Virus record (IMG/VR): IMGVR_UViG_3300021424_000015
Coordinates: 1 to 64,000 of that record
Direction: 5' to 3' (one strand)
Origin: a virus
DNA: 64,000 nucleotides
The notes under the pieces are model-generated. The model was not told where the DNA came from. It did no database searches and worked only from the letters and a program-made list of their open reading frames with translations. The first letter of the stretch is position 1. Each line of letters begins with the position of its first letter. The position numbers and the translations under genes are program-made. Positions 1-8,198 of this stretch are shown piece by piece.

Positions 1-58
1 ACAACTGCCACCACATAGGGTGCATATAGTCGCCACAACTGCCACCATATAGGGTGCA
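1..58. repeat. Two tandem copies of a 34-bp-period repeat
   Basis: A 24-base unit (ACAACTGCCACCAYATAGGG followed by TGCA) occurs at 1-24 and again at 35-58 with one mismatch, separated by a 10-base stretch. The array may extend to the left of the window. With only two copies and a 10-base separator it is not a CRISPR. Function unknown; it lies in a non-coding stretch near the 3' end of the minus-strand lysozyme gene. Confidence 0.75.
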
Positions 59-417
59 CATTCTCCTATTCCCTTGTCAAAGATCCACTCCTATTATACC
101 CGCCCAGGGCCTGCGCGGACGCCCACTACATCGTTGACATCATTGAAATAAGTGAGAAAGTTATAGTTAAATTACGTCGTTTACTTCGCTGATATAAAGC
201 GCGATATCGCGCTAGGATCTTCAGCGAATAGACTCGACGAGGATAGGTGGTGCTTTAGTTGTAGGTTAGGCGCGGCATCATAGGTGCAGTGGATTACAGG
301 CGCTGGCATAAGGCATGATTGATAAAAAATATGGGTTGATTTAAAATTAGTGAAAGTTAAGTGTGTGCACTTAAAAAAGCATAGTGTTTTCATGGGGTTC
401 TAAAAAAACTTAAAAAA
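59..417. other. Non-coding stretch, G+C-richer than its surroundings
   Basis: No convincing gene is visible on either strand. The left two thirds (to about 330) are clearly G+C-richer than the flanking genes. The stretch contains a perfect 16-bp palindrome at 198-213 and a hairpin-forming element at 357-374 (TTAAGTG, loop TGTG, CACTTAA). A 70-codon minus-strand reading frame at 181-393 has no SD and a sequence that does not look like a protein. The region may hold regulatory sites or a structured RNA, but nothing is recognisable. Confidence 0.5.
198..213. repeat. Perfect 16-bp palindrome
   Basis: AGCGCGATATCGCGCT equals its own reverse complement. It stands out in an A+T-rich genome and could be a protein-binding site, but no binding protein can be named from the sequence. 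Confidence 0.7.
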
Positions 418-1209
418 TCAAGAAAGAAACAATCTTCGTTCAGCTTCTCTACGACGAGTTAAACCAGCCATAACTTGACCACGGGACTTGTTGTATTTTA
501 AAAACTCTTCTGCGGCAAGAACAAAGTTACGTTGATTAACGAGCTTAAGAAGAGTCGATTGCTTTAGATTACCAGCACCGACGTTGTAGGTAAACGAAAC
601 TAGAGCGGCAAATTGATTGTCATTGACTTCTACTTTTAGAAGCTTGCTTACTTGATCGCAAAAGCTTTGAAGATGATGGACGAGTGCTTGCTCAGCTTGC
701 TCCTGTGTCCATACTGTCTTTGGACCAATTGGTGAGTGTTTTCCGTCTACCAGCGGAGAGAATTGATCAAGACCAGTTGCACCGTAGCCAATTGTCCAAG
801 GATCACCTGGAAGAGATTTCCAACCTTCTTTTCTGGCGTTTTGTGTTTTTAACAACTCTTTACCTAGAGGAGAGGCAGGATCGGCATATGCCTTTAACTT
901 ACAACCTTCGAAAGATTTTATTAGGTCAACACCATCTTTGTTTATCTTTTTCATATTTTCTTCTCCAAATTTTTGTTCTATAGCAAAATCTAAAATTTTT
1001 TGCTTAGCTGCTTGTTTGTAGATTTCTGCAACTTCATATTCTGATCTTGCACGAAGAGCTCCGGTGGCTTCCCAACAACTCATCCAACCAGTTCCATCTT
1101 GCCTTTCTGTTAATTTAGCAAGAGGACAAATTTTACATGGATTATTTCTGAGATCTTCACAATCACCAGTCGAAGCTATATGCTCTAATATCTTAGAGAC
1201 GCGATTCAT
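418..1209 (-). CDS. GH24 endolysin (T4-type lysozyme) with Cys-rich N-terminal module
   Basis: A 263-residue protein. Residues about 90-263 form a GH24 muramidase that would cleave cell-wall glycan for host lysis: catalytic Glu101 in the FEG motif, Asp110 in YADP, Thr139 in WTIGYG, and a conserved C-terminal GLTRRREAERRLF. About 25 extra residues sit between Asp110 and the TIGYG motif compared with the usual short spacing. Residues 1-85 are an unusual extension with Cys17, Cys25, Cys28 and Cys45 (C-x7-C-x2-C-x16-C), perhaps a metal-binding module. No signal peptide or N-terminal membrane anchor is seen, so release would need a holin. An internal ATG (Met86, 952-954) has GGAG eight bases upstream and could give a separate 178-residue lysozyme. 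It is the only minus-strand gene beside the structural block and diverges from the next gene. Confidence 0.93.
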   Translation of the reverse strand: MNRVSKILEHIASTGDCEDLRNNPCKICPLAKLTERQDGTGWMSCWEATGALRARSEYEVAEIYKQAAKQKILDFAIEQKFGEENMKKINKDGVDLIKSFEGCKLKAYADPASPLGKELLKTQNARKEGWKSLPGDPWTIGYGATGLDQFSPLVDGKHSPIGPKTVWTQEQAEQALVHHLQSFCDQVSKLLKVEVNDNQFAALVSFTYNVGAGNLKQSTLLKLVNQRNFVLAAEEFLKYNKSRGQVMAGLTRRREAERRLFLS

Positions 1210-1223
1210 CGCAATACTCCATG

Positions 1224-1229
1224 TATAAT
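1224..1229 (+). promoter_or_regulatory. Putative -10 box (TATAAT)
   Basis: A perfect TATAAT lies 33 bases before the ATG at 1257, with the SD AGGAG (1241-1245) in between. No convincing -35 is visible. It would drive the virion operon starting at 1257. Confidence 0.5.
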
Positions 1230-1256
1230 AGGTTATACCTAGGAGAGGATTTTATC

Positions 1257-2063
1257 ATGTCACAAAAGATGACCAAACCTTCAGCCACTTTTCCAAATAG
1301 CTCTACTTCTTCAAGTAGTCAGTTTCCAATAAACTTACCCGATCCAAGTATGTTTGGACAAAACTTTGATCAACTAATTCAAAGACGCGGAATCAGATTT
1401 GTTCATCATAGGGCTTTGCCATGTCCTAACATGAACTCTCTTAATGACAATTCACATTCTCCAATTTGCCCACACTGTGATGGATCTGGTATCTTTTACT
1501 ATGAGCCAAGAGAGATAGTTGGCGTATTTATTTCTAATTCTGTAGAGAAAAACTTTGAATATCAAGGAGTGTGGGAAGTTGGAACTGCCACTATTACTTT
1601 TCCAGTTGAATACGACAATGGAGATCAGGCTGAATTTTCTATGTATGATAAATTAGTAATAACTGATTATACAGTGAGAATGTGGGAAAAGAAAGAATAC
1701 GAACCCAGACCAGGCGACACTCAACAGCTTAGGTATCCAATTGAAAAAGTAGAATATATGATAACAGCAACCGATACACTTGTTAAAGAATATAAACAAG
1801 GTGAAGATTTTACTGTAGAAAATGGATTAATAAAATGGATTTCTGGAAAAACTCCACCTTACGATACTCTTAACGAAATCGGTGATACTTTTGCTGTTAG
1901 TTATTTTGCAAATCCAGTTTATATTGTTCTTCAACCATTAAGAGAACTGCGTGTATCTCAACAAATGGTTGACGGTGTTAAGACAACCAAAAGACTACCT
2001 CAACATATAGTAGTTAAAAGAGACTTTTTTGTTAACAAACCAGAAAAAATATCTGGAATGTGA
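1257..2063 (+). CDS. Putative neck or head-completion virion protein with Cys/His cluster
   Basis: 268 residues. The ATG at 1257 is chosen because AGGAG (1241-1245) precedes it; an in-frame ATG at 1221 lies on the -10 box and lacks an SD. The N-terminus is Ser/Pro-rich. Cys56, His67, Cys71 and Cys74 in a CPHCDGSG context resemble a small zinc knuckle. The rest is beta-rich with no enzyme motif. I do not recognise a named family. First place in the neck-to-tail gene order suggests a virion protein at the head-tail junction, which is inference from synteny. The translation start GGATTTTATCATGTCA is shared with the gene at 15688. Confidence 0.7.
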   Translation: MSQKMTKPSATFPNSSTSSSSQFPINLPDPSMFGQNFDQLIQRRGIRFVHHRALPCPNMNSLNDNSHSPICPHCDGSGIFYYEPREIVGVFISNSVEKNFEYQGVWEVGTATITFPVEYDNGDQAEFSMYDKLVITDYTVRMWEKKEYEPRPGDTQQLRYPIEKVEYMITATDTLVKEYKQGEDFTVENGLIKWISGKTPPYDTLNEIGDTFAVSYFANPVYIVLQPLRELRVSQQMVDGVKTTKRLPQHIVVKRDFFVNKPEKISGM

Positions 2064-2085
2064 TTCACTAAGCTAATAGAGGGCT

Positions 2086-2091
2086 TATAAT
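2086..2091 (+). promoter_or_regulatory. Putative -10 box (TATAAT)
   Basis: TATAAT lies 31 bases before the ATG at 2122 with AAGAGG between them, the same layout as at 1224 and 5267. No -35 is recognisable. Confidence 0.45.
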
Positions 2092-2121
2092 TGATATTGT
2101 GTGATTTTAAGAGGATAGAAA

Positions 2122-3633
2122 ATGCCACATTTTGCAAGTAAAAAACAATATCGCATGATGATGGCCATTTTGCATGGAAAGAAAAAAGGCTCTACTGCAA
2201 GAGGAGACAGTGGTCCTCCAAAAAGTGTTGCCGAAGAATATTCAGGTGATAGTAAAAACATCCCAGACAGTAAAGGCAAAGAACACAAAGGTGGAAAATG
2301 GGATGAACATAAGCAAAAAAAGCATAGTGAAGCAAAAGAATATAAAAATAAAATTAAAGAAAAATTAGAACAACAAACTAAAAAATCAGAAAATAAACCT
2401 GGTTTTGGTGTGGTTGTAGTAGATGAAAACAATCATGTGCTAATGGGCAGGCATACTAAAACAAATGAACTTGCTTTTCCAGGCGGCTCTGCAGAAGATG
2501 GAGAAAAACCAGAACAAACAGCAGCAAGAGAACTTGAAGAAGAATCTGGTTTAAAAATACACCCATCTAAACTTCAACCTTTAGATGACAGAACTTTTTA
2601 TATAAAAATAAACTCTAAAGATCCAGATGTCTATTTGTCAAATACTTCTGAGTTGTCAGATGTTGGTTTTAAAGATCCATATAGTATAGATATGTCAGAA
2701 GTAAGAGATTGCTGTATTCCATCTTTAAAGTCATGGATAAAATCATCACACCAAGATGATATTAAAAAATCTGAAATAATAGATAGAATACACAAAGAAG
2801 AAGATCAACTTAAACTTCATCCAGTTTTTGATATGCCAATTAGAGATTGTTTAACTTTAATTGCAAACGCTTTACACAGACACATAGATCCGCATGTTTC
2901 AGGTCTTGATGAAAATGATGTTGCTAAAATTCCATTAAGTTCTTATGTTGTAACTATTAGAAAACACAAAGATGGAAAGAAGTCTGGACACATAGATGAT
3001 GGTGGAAAAACAATACATAGATTTATGGGGTTGGAAGACAATGAAATGACAAAAGACATAATGAGTCTTTTTGAATGGTTTGATTCTAAACATATGCATA
3101 AGATAAAAATAATATCACCAGAAAAATTATCTGATGACACAATAGAAGATGGAATGTCAAAAATGATCGATAACTATCGTTCCTATAATATAGGCGATAT
3201 TTATGATGAGATGGAGAATATTCGTCAAGAGATACGGCAGGGAAACGCTGTAGATTTACAGCAAGCAGAAGCTAAAATTTTATCTATATTTGATAAAATG
3301 GAAGATAGACTTTTAAATGTAGAAAAAAAACATAATTCTTTAGCAGGAAGAGCTGGAGATGAAATAGATCAAATTGAAGCCAAGTTAAGAGAACTTCAAT
3401 CAAAAATAGAATCTATAAACAAAAAACCCTCAGTAATAGAAGCAATATCATCAGATAACATAAATCCTAGTAAGATATCAAAAGAATTTTACCCTTACTT
3501 ATCAAAGCCGATGGTTACAATAAAACCAAATGGTCATATTACAATCCATTTTAAAGAAGATTGGACAGATGATGAGAAGTCTAATTTTCTTACAGATCTT
3601 AAAGCAAAGACTTTAAAGAAAAAGAAAAAATGA
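2122..3633 (+). CDS. Virion-associated protein with internal Nudix hydrolase domain
   Basis: 503 residues in three parts. Residues 1-40 contain a basic segment (FASKKQYRMMMAIL, then GPPKSVAEEY) of a kind found at the N-termini of phage head-maturation and structural proteins. Residues about 92-165 are a Nudix domain with a perfect Nudix box at 122-144 (G-x5-E-x7-RELEEESGL), implying hydrolysis of a nucleoside-diphosphate-linked substrate; the substrate cannot be inferred. Residues about 345-430 look like a helical coiled coil, followed by a small C-terminal beta segment and a poly-Lys end. SD AAGAGG precedes the ATG. Its stop overlaps the next start as ATGA. Location among neck genes suggests the enzyme is packaged or assembled with the virion, but a cytoplasmic role is possible. 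Confidence 0.8.
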   Translation: MPHFASKKQYRMMMAILHGKKKGSTARGDSGPPKSVAEEYSGDSKNIPDSKGKEHKGGKWDEHKQKKHSEAKEYKNKIKEKLEQQTKKSENKPGFGVVVVDENNHVLMGRHTKTNELAFPGGSAEDGEKPEQTAARELEEESGLKIHPSKLQPLDDRTFYIKINSKDPDVYLSNTSELSDVGFKDPYSIDMSEVRDCCIPSLKSWIKSSHQDDIKKSEIIDRIHKEEDQLKLHPVFDMPIRDCLTLIANALHRHIDPHVSGLDENDVAKIPLSSYVVTIRKHKDGKKSGHIDDGGKTIHRFMGLEDNEMTKDIMSLFEWFDSKHMHKIKIISPEKLSDDTIEDGMSKMIDNYRSYNIGDIYDEMENIRQEIRQGNAVDLQQAEAKILSIFDKMEDRLLNVEKKHNSLAGRAGDEIDQIEAKLRELQSKIESINKKPSVIEAISSDNINPSKISKEFYPYLSKPMVTIKPNGHITIHFKEDWTDDEKSNFLTDLKAKTLKKKKK

Positions 3634-4334
3634 TAGATAGAGGATTGGACACATTAAAATGGAGTCTCTCATCAAGAGGCTATGACGACGACGATGTTCG
3701 CACCATATTGCTGCTTGCAAAAGATGAAATGACAGATGGAATTAAAGCACTTATTGAGTCTTGTGTTCAAGAAATAGTTGATAATGCAAATTCTATGGAA
3801 TCTGATGATTTCTTATCTCAAGTTAAATTAATATCAGAAAATGGATATGTTCAGATATCTACAGATAGTGGATTAACTGATTTTAGTAAACCAGCTATTC
3901 CAATGCTTTCATCTATATTGAAAAATGGAAAAACATCAAAAGATGGTTCTATATACAAAGTTGTTCCAATAGGAAAAAATCCTTTTAATAAACAAGATAA
4001 TAAATTAATAAAAAATACTGATGCAGGTATAAAAGCATTATCTTCCGTATCTAGAGAAGGAAAATCTTTAGAGCAGACAACAGTAGACATGGCTGTTTCT
4101 TTTGGCATGGCCGCAAGTAGTATGATCTCTTCTAAAAAAGATAGTTCATCTTTACAAGATAATTCTATTAGTTTTAGAACAGCATCTAGTAATCAAGATC
4201 CAAATTCTAGCTGGGTGATTCCTAGAAAAGAAGAAAATATGACAAACTTAGTATATGAAATTAATAATAAAATTAGATACGGCACAGATGATATAATAGA
4301 AAATGTTGTAAGAAAATACGAAAGAGAATATTAA
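3630..4334 (+). CDS. Putative virion structural protein
   Basis: 234 residues, starting at an ATGA overlap with the Nudix gene. The N-terminal half is helical. The C-terminal part contains FRTASSNQDPNSSWVIP followed by about 35 residues, similar to a short FRT-S-x-W-x-x-P motif I associate with phage virion proteins. No catalytic motif, membrane segment or signal is seen. Its role is inferred only from its position between head-completion-type and sheath genes. Ends overlapping the next gene by one base (TAATG). Confidence 0.65.
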   Translation: MIDRGLDTLKWSLSSRGYDDDDVRTILLLAKDEMTDGIKALIESCVQEIVDNANSMESDDFLSQVKLISENGYVQISTDSGLTDFSKPAIPMLSSILKNGKTSKDGSIYKVVPIGKNPFNKQDNKLIKNTDAGIKALSSVSREGKSLEQTTVDMAVSFGMAASSMISSKKDSSSLQDNSISFRTASSNQDPNSSWVIPRKEENMTNLVYEINNKIRYGTDDIIENVVRKYEREY

Positions 4335-4972
4335 TGTCGCAAGTGATGCCAGAAATAGCTGTTCAAAGAATAATTCAACATGGTCTAAAGCAACTTAGAT
4401 TAAGTAAACCTATGTTTGATGATATTTTTGCATATGTTAAAGAGCATCCGTTAATGGTTGGGGCATATGGACCAACATACGTTGATCGTATATGGCAATG
4501 GTTTACTACAGAAAAACTACCAGTGGTTCAAGCTTTTTTACTCACGCCAGAACGTATTCCTTGTTATAGTGTTCATCTATCGGCAGAAAGTGAAGATGAA
4601 TCAAAAGCCTCTATTGGTGATTTTTATGGAGAAGAATTAGAATCTGAATTAAGCATATCTAGTTTTAGTGTAACTTTAGACATAGGCATACACGGCAGCA
4701 AGACAGCAGATCAAGTTTTGTGGATGTATTATATTCTTTCATACATATTGTTTAAAAATAAACTATTAGCTCAAGATCTTGGGATTGAGATGCAGACTTT
4801 TTCTGCTACTGATTGGCAAAAAGATACAGCAAAAATGCCTGAAAACATATATACTCGCTGGGTTAAGATGCGATGTACAGTATTTAATACATGGTCAACT
4901 GAGCCGTTTTCCGGTCCATACGATATGGAAACTGAGCTTAATTTCGAAAGGGTGGTAGACACAGATGGCTAA
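4334..4972 (+). CDS. Putative tail-terminator or neck protein
   Basis: 212 residues, overlapping its upstream neighbour by one base and its downstream neighbour by eight, so translation is probably coupled. Sequence is mixed alpha/beta with many aromatic residues and no enzyme motif. Size and position directly upstream of the sheath gene are typical of tail-completion proteins of contractile-tailed phages. The family itself is not recognised. Confidence 0.6.
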   Translation: MSQVMPEIAVQRIIQHGLKQLRLSKPMFDDIFAYVKEHPLMVGAYGPTYVDRIWQWFTTEKLPVVQAFLLTPERIPCYSVHLSAESEDESKASIGDFYGEELESELSISSFSVTLDIGIHGSKTADQVLWMYYILSYILFKNKLLAQDLGIEMQTFSATDWQKDTAKMPENIYTRWVKMRCTVFNTWSTEPFSGPYDMETELNFERVVDTDG

Positions 4973-5243
4973 AAGTAGGCAAATTGAAAAAGAAAGTATA
5001 GAACCAGATCTCAAAGCGATAGCTGATTTTGAAAAATCACAAAGAAAAAATAATGTTAAAAAAGAAGTAGATTCTTTAGTTGATTTTGATAAATGGTGGG
5101 CCGAAAGATCATCGGTCCTTTGTCAGCCAGCTCATATGAAAGAAATTTTAAGAGCTGATGCAAAAGGCAGGGGACTTGCAAACAAAGAATCAATGGAAAG
5201 ATGGGATTGGGCCGCTAAGATGTTTGGATTAGTTGTTAAATAA
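4965..5243 (+). CDS. Small hypothetical protein before the tail sheath
   Basis: 92 residues, charged and helical, with a conserved-looking centre (FDKWWAERSS, then KEILRADAKGRGL). It overlaps the preceding gene by eight bases and ends 71 bases before the sheath gene. No signal, membrane segment or known motif. It may be an assembly factor of the neck-tail module, which is a guess from position. Confidence 0.6.
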   Translation: MAKSRQIEKESIEPDLKAIADFEKSQRKNNVKKEVDSLVDFDKWWAERSSVLCQPAHMKEILRADAKGRGLANKESMERWDWAAKMFGLVVK

Positions 5244-5266
5244 AATATTAAGCTATAGGCACGTGT

Positions 5267-5272
5267 TATAAT
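5267..5272 (+). promoter_or_regulatory. Putative extended -10 promoter of the tail sheath gene
   Basis: TGTTATAAT (extended -10 form TGnTATAAT) lies 42 bases before the sheath ATG; SD TGGAGG at about 5300 follows. No clear -35. A strong promoter here fits the high copy number of sheath protein. Confidence 0.6.
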
Positions 5273-5314
5273 TACTAATGACATTTTCTGAACTCGCACT
5301 GGAGGTTATTTACA

Positions 5315-7486
5315 ATGGCAATAAGCGTCAGCTTTAACGGAGCGACAATAAAAAAGCCAGGTAGTTATTCAAAAACAGAAGTGGACGTGGGTGGGAATTT
5401 GCCACTTGGCCCAGCTGGATTAGTTGTCATTGTTGGAGAGGCAGATGCAGGCGCTCCAGTTACGGCTGAGATTGATGCTTCTAGAAATGTATACACAGCA
5501 GATCAATTAAGTGAAATTAGAGCTAAATATCGCTCAGGTCCTATTGTTGATGCTGCTAATTTTTTATTTTCTCCATCTATCGATGGCGCTATTCCCAATG
5601 GAGCACAGGCTGTTTGGGTTCTTAAAACAAATGCTTCTGTAAAAGCATCTTTGGCTCTTGCTTCTTCTTATGGAACTCTTAGAGCTAGAGAATGGGGCGT
5701 TGGTGGAAATCAAGTAAGTGCAAAAATTGTCTCTTCTTCAGAGGTTCCTCCTGCTAAACTTGGAACACCTCTTGCTTTTGGGGCTTCTTTAAATGCAGCT
5801 TCTTTTAGTGTAAGAGTAAATGGCGGAGCTGCTTCAGTTGTTACTCTTAGTTCAACTTCGGATGATCATTCAGATTTAACTTCTTTAGTTTCTGAATTAG
5901 AAACTAAACTACCTGCAGGAGTTTCCGCTTTTGTTTCCTCTGGTTCTTTAAAAATAGAACTAGATACACAATCAAATCAACATCTTCTTGGTTTTGGTCG
6001 ATCATTAGAATTAGTTGATTCTACTATTGGTGATTTAGCAAAACTAGGCATGACGGCTGGATTAGCTTCTAGCTCTGCAGAGCCTTCTGTTACAGTATCT
6101 TTTTCACAAAAAAGAGATCTTTTAGTAGAAGAAGATGCAATTGGTGGCAATGTTGTCTTAACAATAGGTCATGATGGTTCTGGGGGCGTTTCTTCTGCTT
6201 CTGTTTCAATAAATGAAACTTCTATTGTCTTAAATACTTCAGCTGGTTCTGTTAGTATTCAGAAATCAGAATATTTAACATTAGGAAAAATCGCTGAAGC
6301 AATCGACTTTCAACCTGGATGGTCTGCATCTGTGTCAAATGTGCTTTATGCAAATCTATCTCCTTCTTGTCTAGATCATGTTTCGTCAGCTGGAGCTTTG
6401 TCATCAGTTGCAGCAAAACCTGCTCGTATTAAAAAAGATTCTTTTGAAATGTCTAAACTGGTATCGGAGTCTCTGCTTGTTCAATTTGTAAATCAATCAA
6501 AAGTAGGATTGCCTGCAGCAATGTCTGAAATGATGTTGTCAAATGGAGCTAAGGGCGCAACTACTTCTTTAAGTTTTGTTGAAGCTCTTGCCAAGGCTGA
6601 GAAGTTTCATTGCAATTTTGTAATTCCTCTTTTTTCTAGAGACGCATCTGCAGATGTTGCAGATTCATTAACAGATGCTGGTTCTACATATACAATAGAT
6701 GGTATTCATCAAGCTGTTAAAACACATATTAGTTTAATGAAAACTACTCTTAAAAAGAGTGAGCGACAAGGATTCTTATCTCTTAAGGCAAGTTTTGATA
6801 CTTGTAAAGAAAAAGCAGCTTCAGTTTCAGATGCACGTATGCAACTTGTTGTTCAAGATGTTCGCCAAGCAGATGCTCAAGGAAATATAAAATGGTTTCA
6901 ACCATGGGCATTAGCTTGTCTTCTTGCTGGGTCTAGAAGTGGAGCGCCAATAGGTCTTCCTATGACATTTAAATTTATGAACTGTGCTGGAATTCGTCAT
7001 ACAGCTCAGTCCATGACAACAGCTGAACAAGATATTGCTATAGATTTTGATCCAGATGTTGAATTTGCAGAAGCCATTGATGCGGGTATTACTTTCTTAG
7101 AATCGCCAAGAACAGGTGGCTTTAGAGTAGTTGTTGACAACACCACATATGGGCTTGATAGTAACTGGGTTTACAATCGTGCAAATGTTATATATTCTGG
7201 CGATATCGTTTCTTATAATTTCAGAAACACGATGGAACTTCGTTATGTTGGTGTTAAGAATAATATTAGAGCAGCAGAAGTAAAATCTACAGCTGAATCT
7301 GTTCTTAATACATTCTTAGCCCAGGGAATAACCGTATCTACATCAGATGCTCCGCAAGGATTTAAGGATCTAAGCGTGAGAATGGAAGGAAATGTTATTT
7401 ATATTAGCGTGACGGTTAAACTTGTTGAAGGTATTGATTTCATCTTGTCTGAGATCACTCTACAAAGAGCAACTCAATCGGCTTAA
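5315..7486 (+). CDS. Contractile tail sheath protein
   Basis: 723 residues. The N-terminus (KKPGSYSKTEVDV, then GLVVIVGEADAG) and the C-terminal third (LESPRTGGFRVVVDNTTYG, YNFRNTMELRYVG, VSVTVKLVEGIDFI) match contractile tail sheaths, which polymerise around the tube and contract to drive it into the host. The middle 250 residues are a Ser/Ala-rich variable region, as expected for the surface-exposed sheath domain. It has its own promoter and is followed by a strong terminator, so it forms a single-gene transcript, as befits a very abundant protein. The start is fixed by TGGAGG. Confidence 0.93.
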   Translation: MAISVSFNGATIKKPGSYSKTEVDVGGNLPLGPAGLVVIVGEADAGAPVTAEIDASRNVYTADQLSEIRAKYRSGPIVDAANFLFSPSIDGAIPNGAQAVWVLKTNASVKASLALASSYGTLRAREWGVGGNQVSAKIVSSSEVPPAKLGTPLAFGASLNAASFSVRVNGGAASVVTLSSTSDDHSDLTSLVSELETKLPAGVSAFVSSGSLKIELDTQSNQHLLGFGRSLELVDSTIGDLAKLGMTAGLASSSAEPSVTVSFSQKRDLLVEEDAIGGNVVLTIGHDGSGGVSSASVSINETSIVLNTSAGSVSIQKSEYLTLGKIAEAIDFQPGWSASVSNVLYANLSPSCLDHVSSAGALSSVAAKPARIKKDSFEMSKLVSESLLVQFVNQSKVGLPAAMSEMMLSNGAKGATTSLSFVEALAKAEKFHCNFVIPLFSRDASADVADSLTDAGSTYTIDGIHQAVKTHISLMKTTLKKSERQGFLSLKASFDTCKEKAASVSDARMQLVVQDVRQADAQGNIKWFQPWALACLLAGSRSGAPIGLPMTFKFMNCAGIRHTAQSMTTAEQDIAIDFDPDVEFAEAIDAGITFLESPRTGGFRVVVDNTTYGLDSNWVYNRANVIYSGDIVSYNFRNTMELRYVGVKNNIRAAEVKSTAESVLNTFLAQGITVSTSDAPQGFKDLSVRMEGNVIYISVTVKLVEGIDFILSEITLQRATQSA

Positions 7487-7506
7487 AATCAATATATATA
7501 ACACTT

Positions 7507-7537
7507 AAAGGACTGAATAATTATTCAGTCCTTTTTT
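7507..7537 (+). terminator. Strong intrinsic terminator after the sheath gene
   Basis: AAAGGACTGAATAA at 7507-7520 is followed directly by its exact reverse complement at 7521-7534, running into a T-tract at 7532-7537. The stem is perfect and 20 bases after the sheath stop codon. Confidence 0.93.
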
Positions 7538-7569
7538 ATTAATGTATTTTGTTTTATAACTATATTTAT

Positions 7570-7591
7570 GATAATATAAAAACAGCTCTCA
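7570..7591 (+). promoter_or_regulatory. Candidate promoter and leader hairpin for the tube genes
   Basis: An A+T-rich GATAAT/TATAAA cluster at 7570-7580 could be a -10, and CTCTCA-TAG-TGAGAG at about 7576-7591 can form a 6-bp hairpin in the leader. Because the preceding terminator isolates the tube genes, a promoter is expected between 7540 and 7620; the exact box is uncertain. Confidence 0.4.
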
Positions 7592-7639
7592 TAGTGAGAG
7601 TCTCTAACGTAGTGGGTTCTAGAGCCCTAGGAGAAGAAG

Positions 7640-8188
7640 ATGGCAGATAAGAAGACTAGTTTAATAACAGGTAGTAATGCTAAAATCAAGATCAACGGCG
7701 TTACTCTTGCATACGCAACAGATGTTCAGTACGATGTTTCGGTTCAAACAATTCCAATCGAAACAATGGGACGCTACGAAGTGCTGGCAAATGAGCCAAT
7801 CGCAACTATCGTAAGTGGTTCGTTTTCTGTTGTTCGCTATACTAAGGCAGCAGCAGATGGAAAAATATCTGGAGCAGCTGCCAGTGGCAACGGTGTTGGA
7901 AATTGGAAAGCAGGTACTGGAGTTGGCTTACATACACACTTCAATCCTGCTGACATACTGAAATCTGCAACAGTTGATATCGAACTTTTTAGAAAAACAC
8001 AGAACGAACCAACCGCAGCAGAAGGCGTAGAATCTTTTAAGAAAATACTAGATGCTAGATTGACTAGGATGGGTGGAAGTGTTAACAAGCGCGGTATTCT
8101 TATGGAATCTTTCGCCTTTGTTGCTGAAGCAATTCAGGACGATTCATTTACTCACGGCAAGTCCGGTGAAAACGATCTTTCAGATTAA
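7640..8188 (+). CDS. Tail tube protein, copy 1
   Basis: 182 residues. It opens with SLITGSNAKIKINGVTLAYATDVQYDVSV and then a VSGSFSVVRY strand, a compact beta fold typical of myovirus tail tubes, and lies directly after the sheath gene. SD CTAGGAGAAG precedes the ATG. It is the first of three tandem paralogues (7640, 8199, 8774); having its own upstream promoter region, it is the most likely main tube subunit. Confidence 0.85.
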   Translation: MADKKTSLITGSNAKIKINGVTLAYATDVQYDVSVQTIPIETMGRYEVLANEPIATIVSGSFSVVRYTKAAADGKISGAAASGNGVGNWKAGTGVGLHTHFNPADILKSATVDIELFRKTQNEPTAAEGVESFKKILDARLTRMGGSVNKRGILMESFAFVAEAIQDDSFTHGKSGENDLSD

Positions 8189-8198
8189 GAGGCAATAG

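Noticed and set aside
1-58. CRISPR array
   Set aside because: Only two copies with a 10-base separator and no cas genes.
181-393. 70-codon minus-strand frame downstream of the lysozyme gene
   Set aside because: No SD, low-quality composition with many Ser/His/Phe, and it lies in a repeat-bearing non-coding zone.
7487-7639. tRNA genes in intergenic gaps here and elsewhere
   Set aside because: No cloverleaf or TTCRA loop with matching stems found in any gap by eye; a tRNAscan run would settle it.
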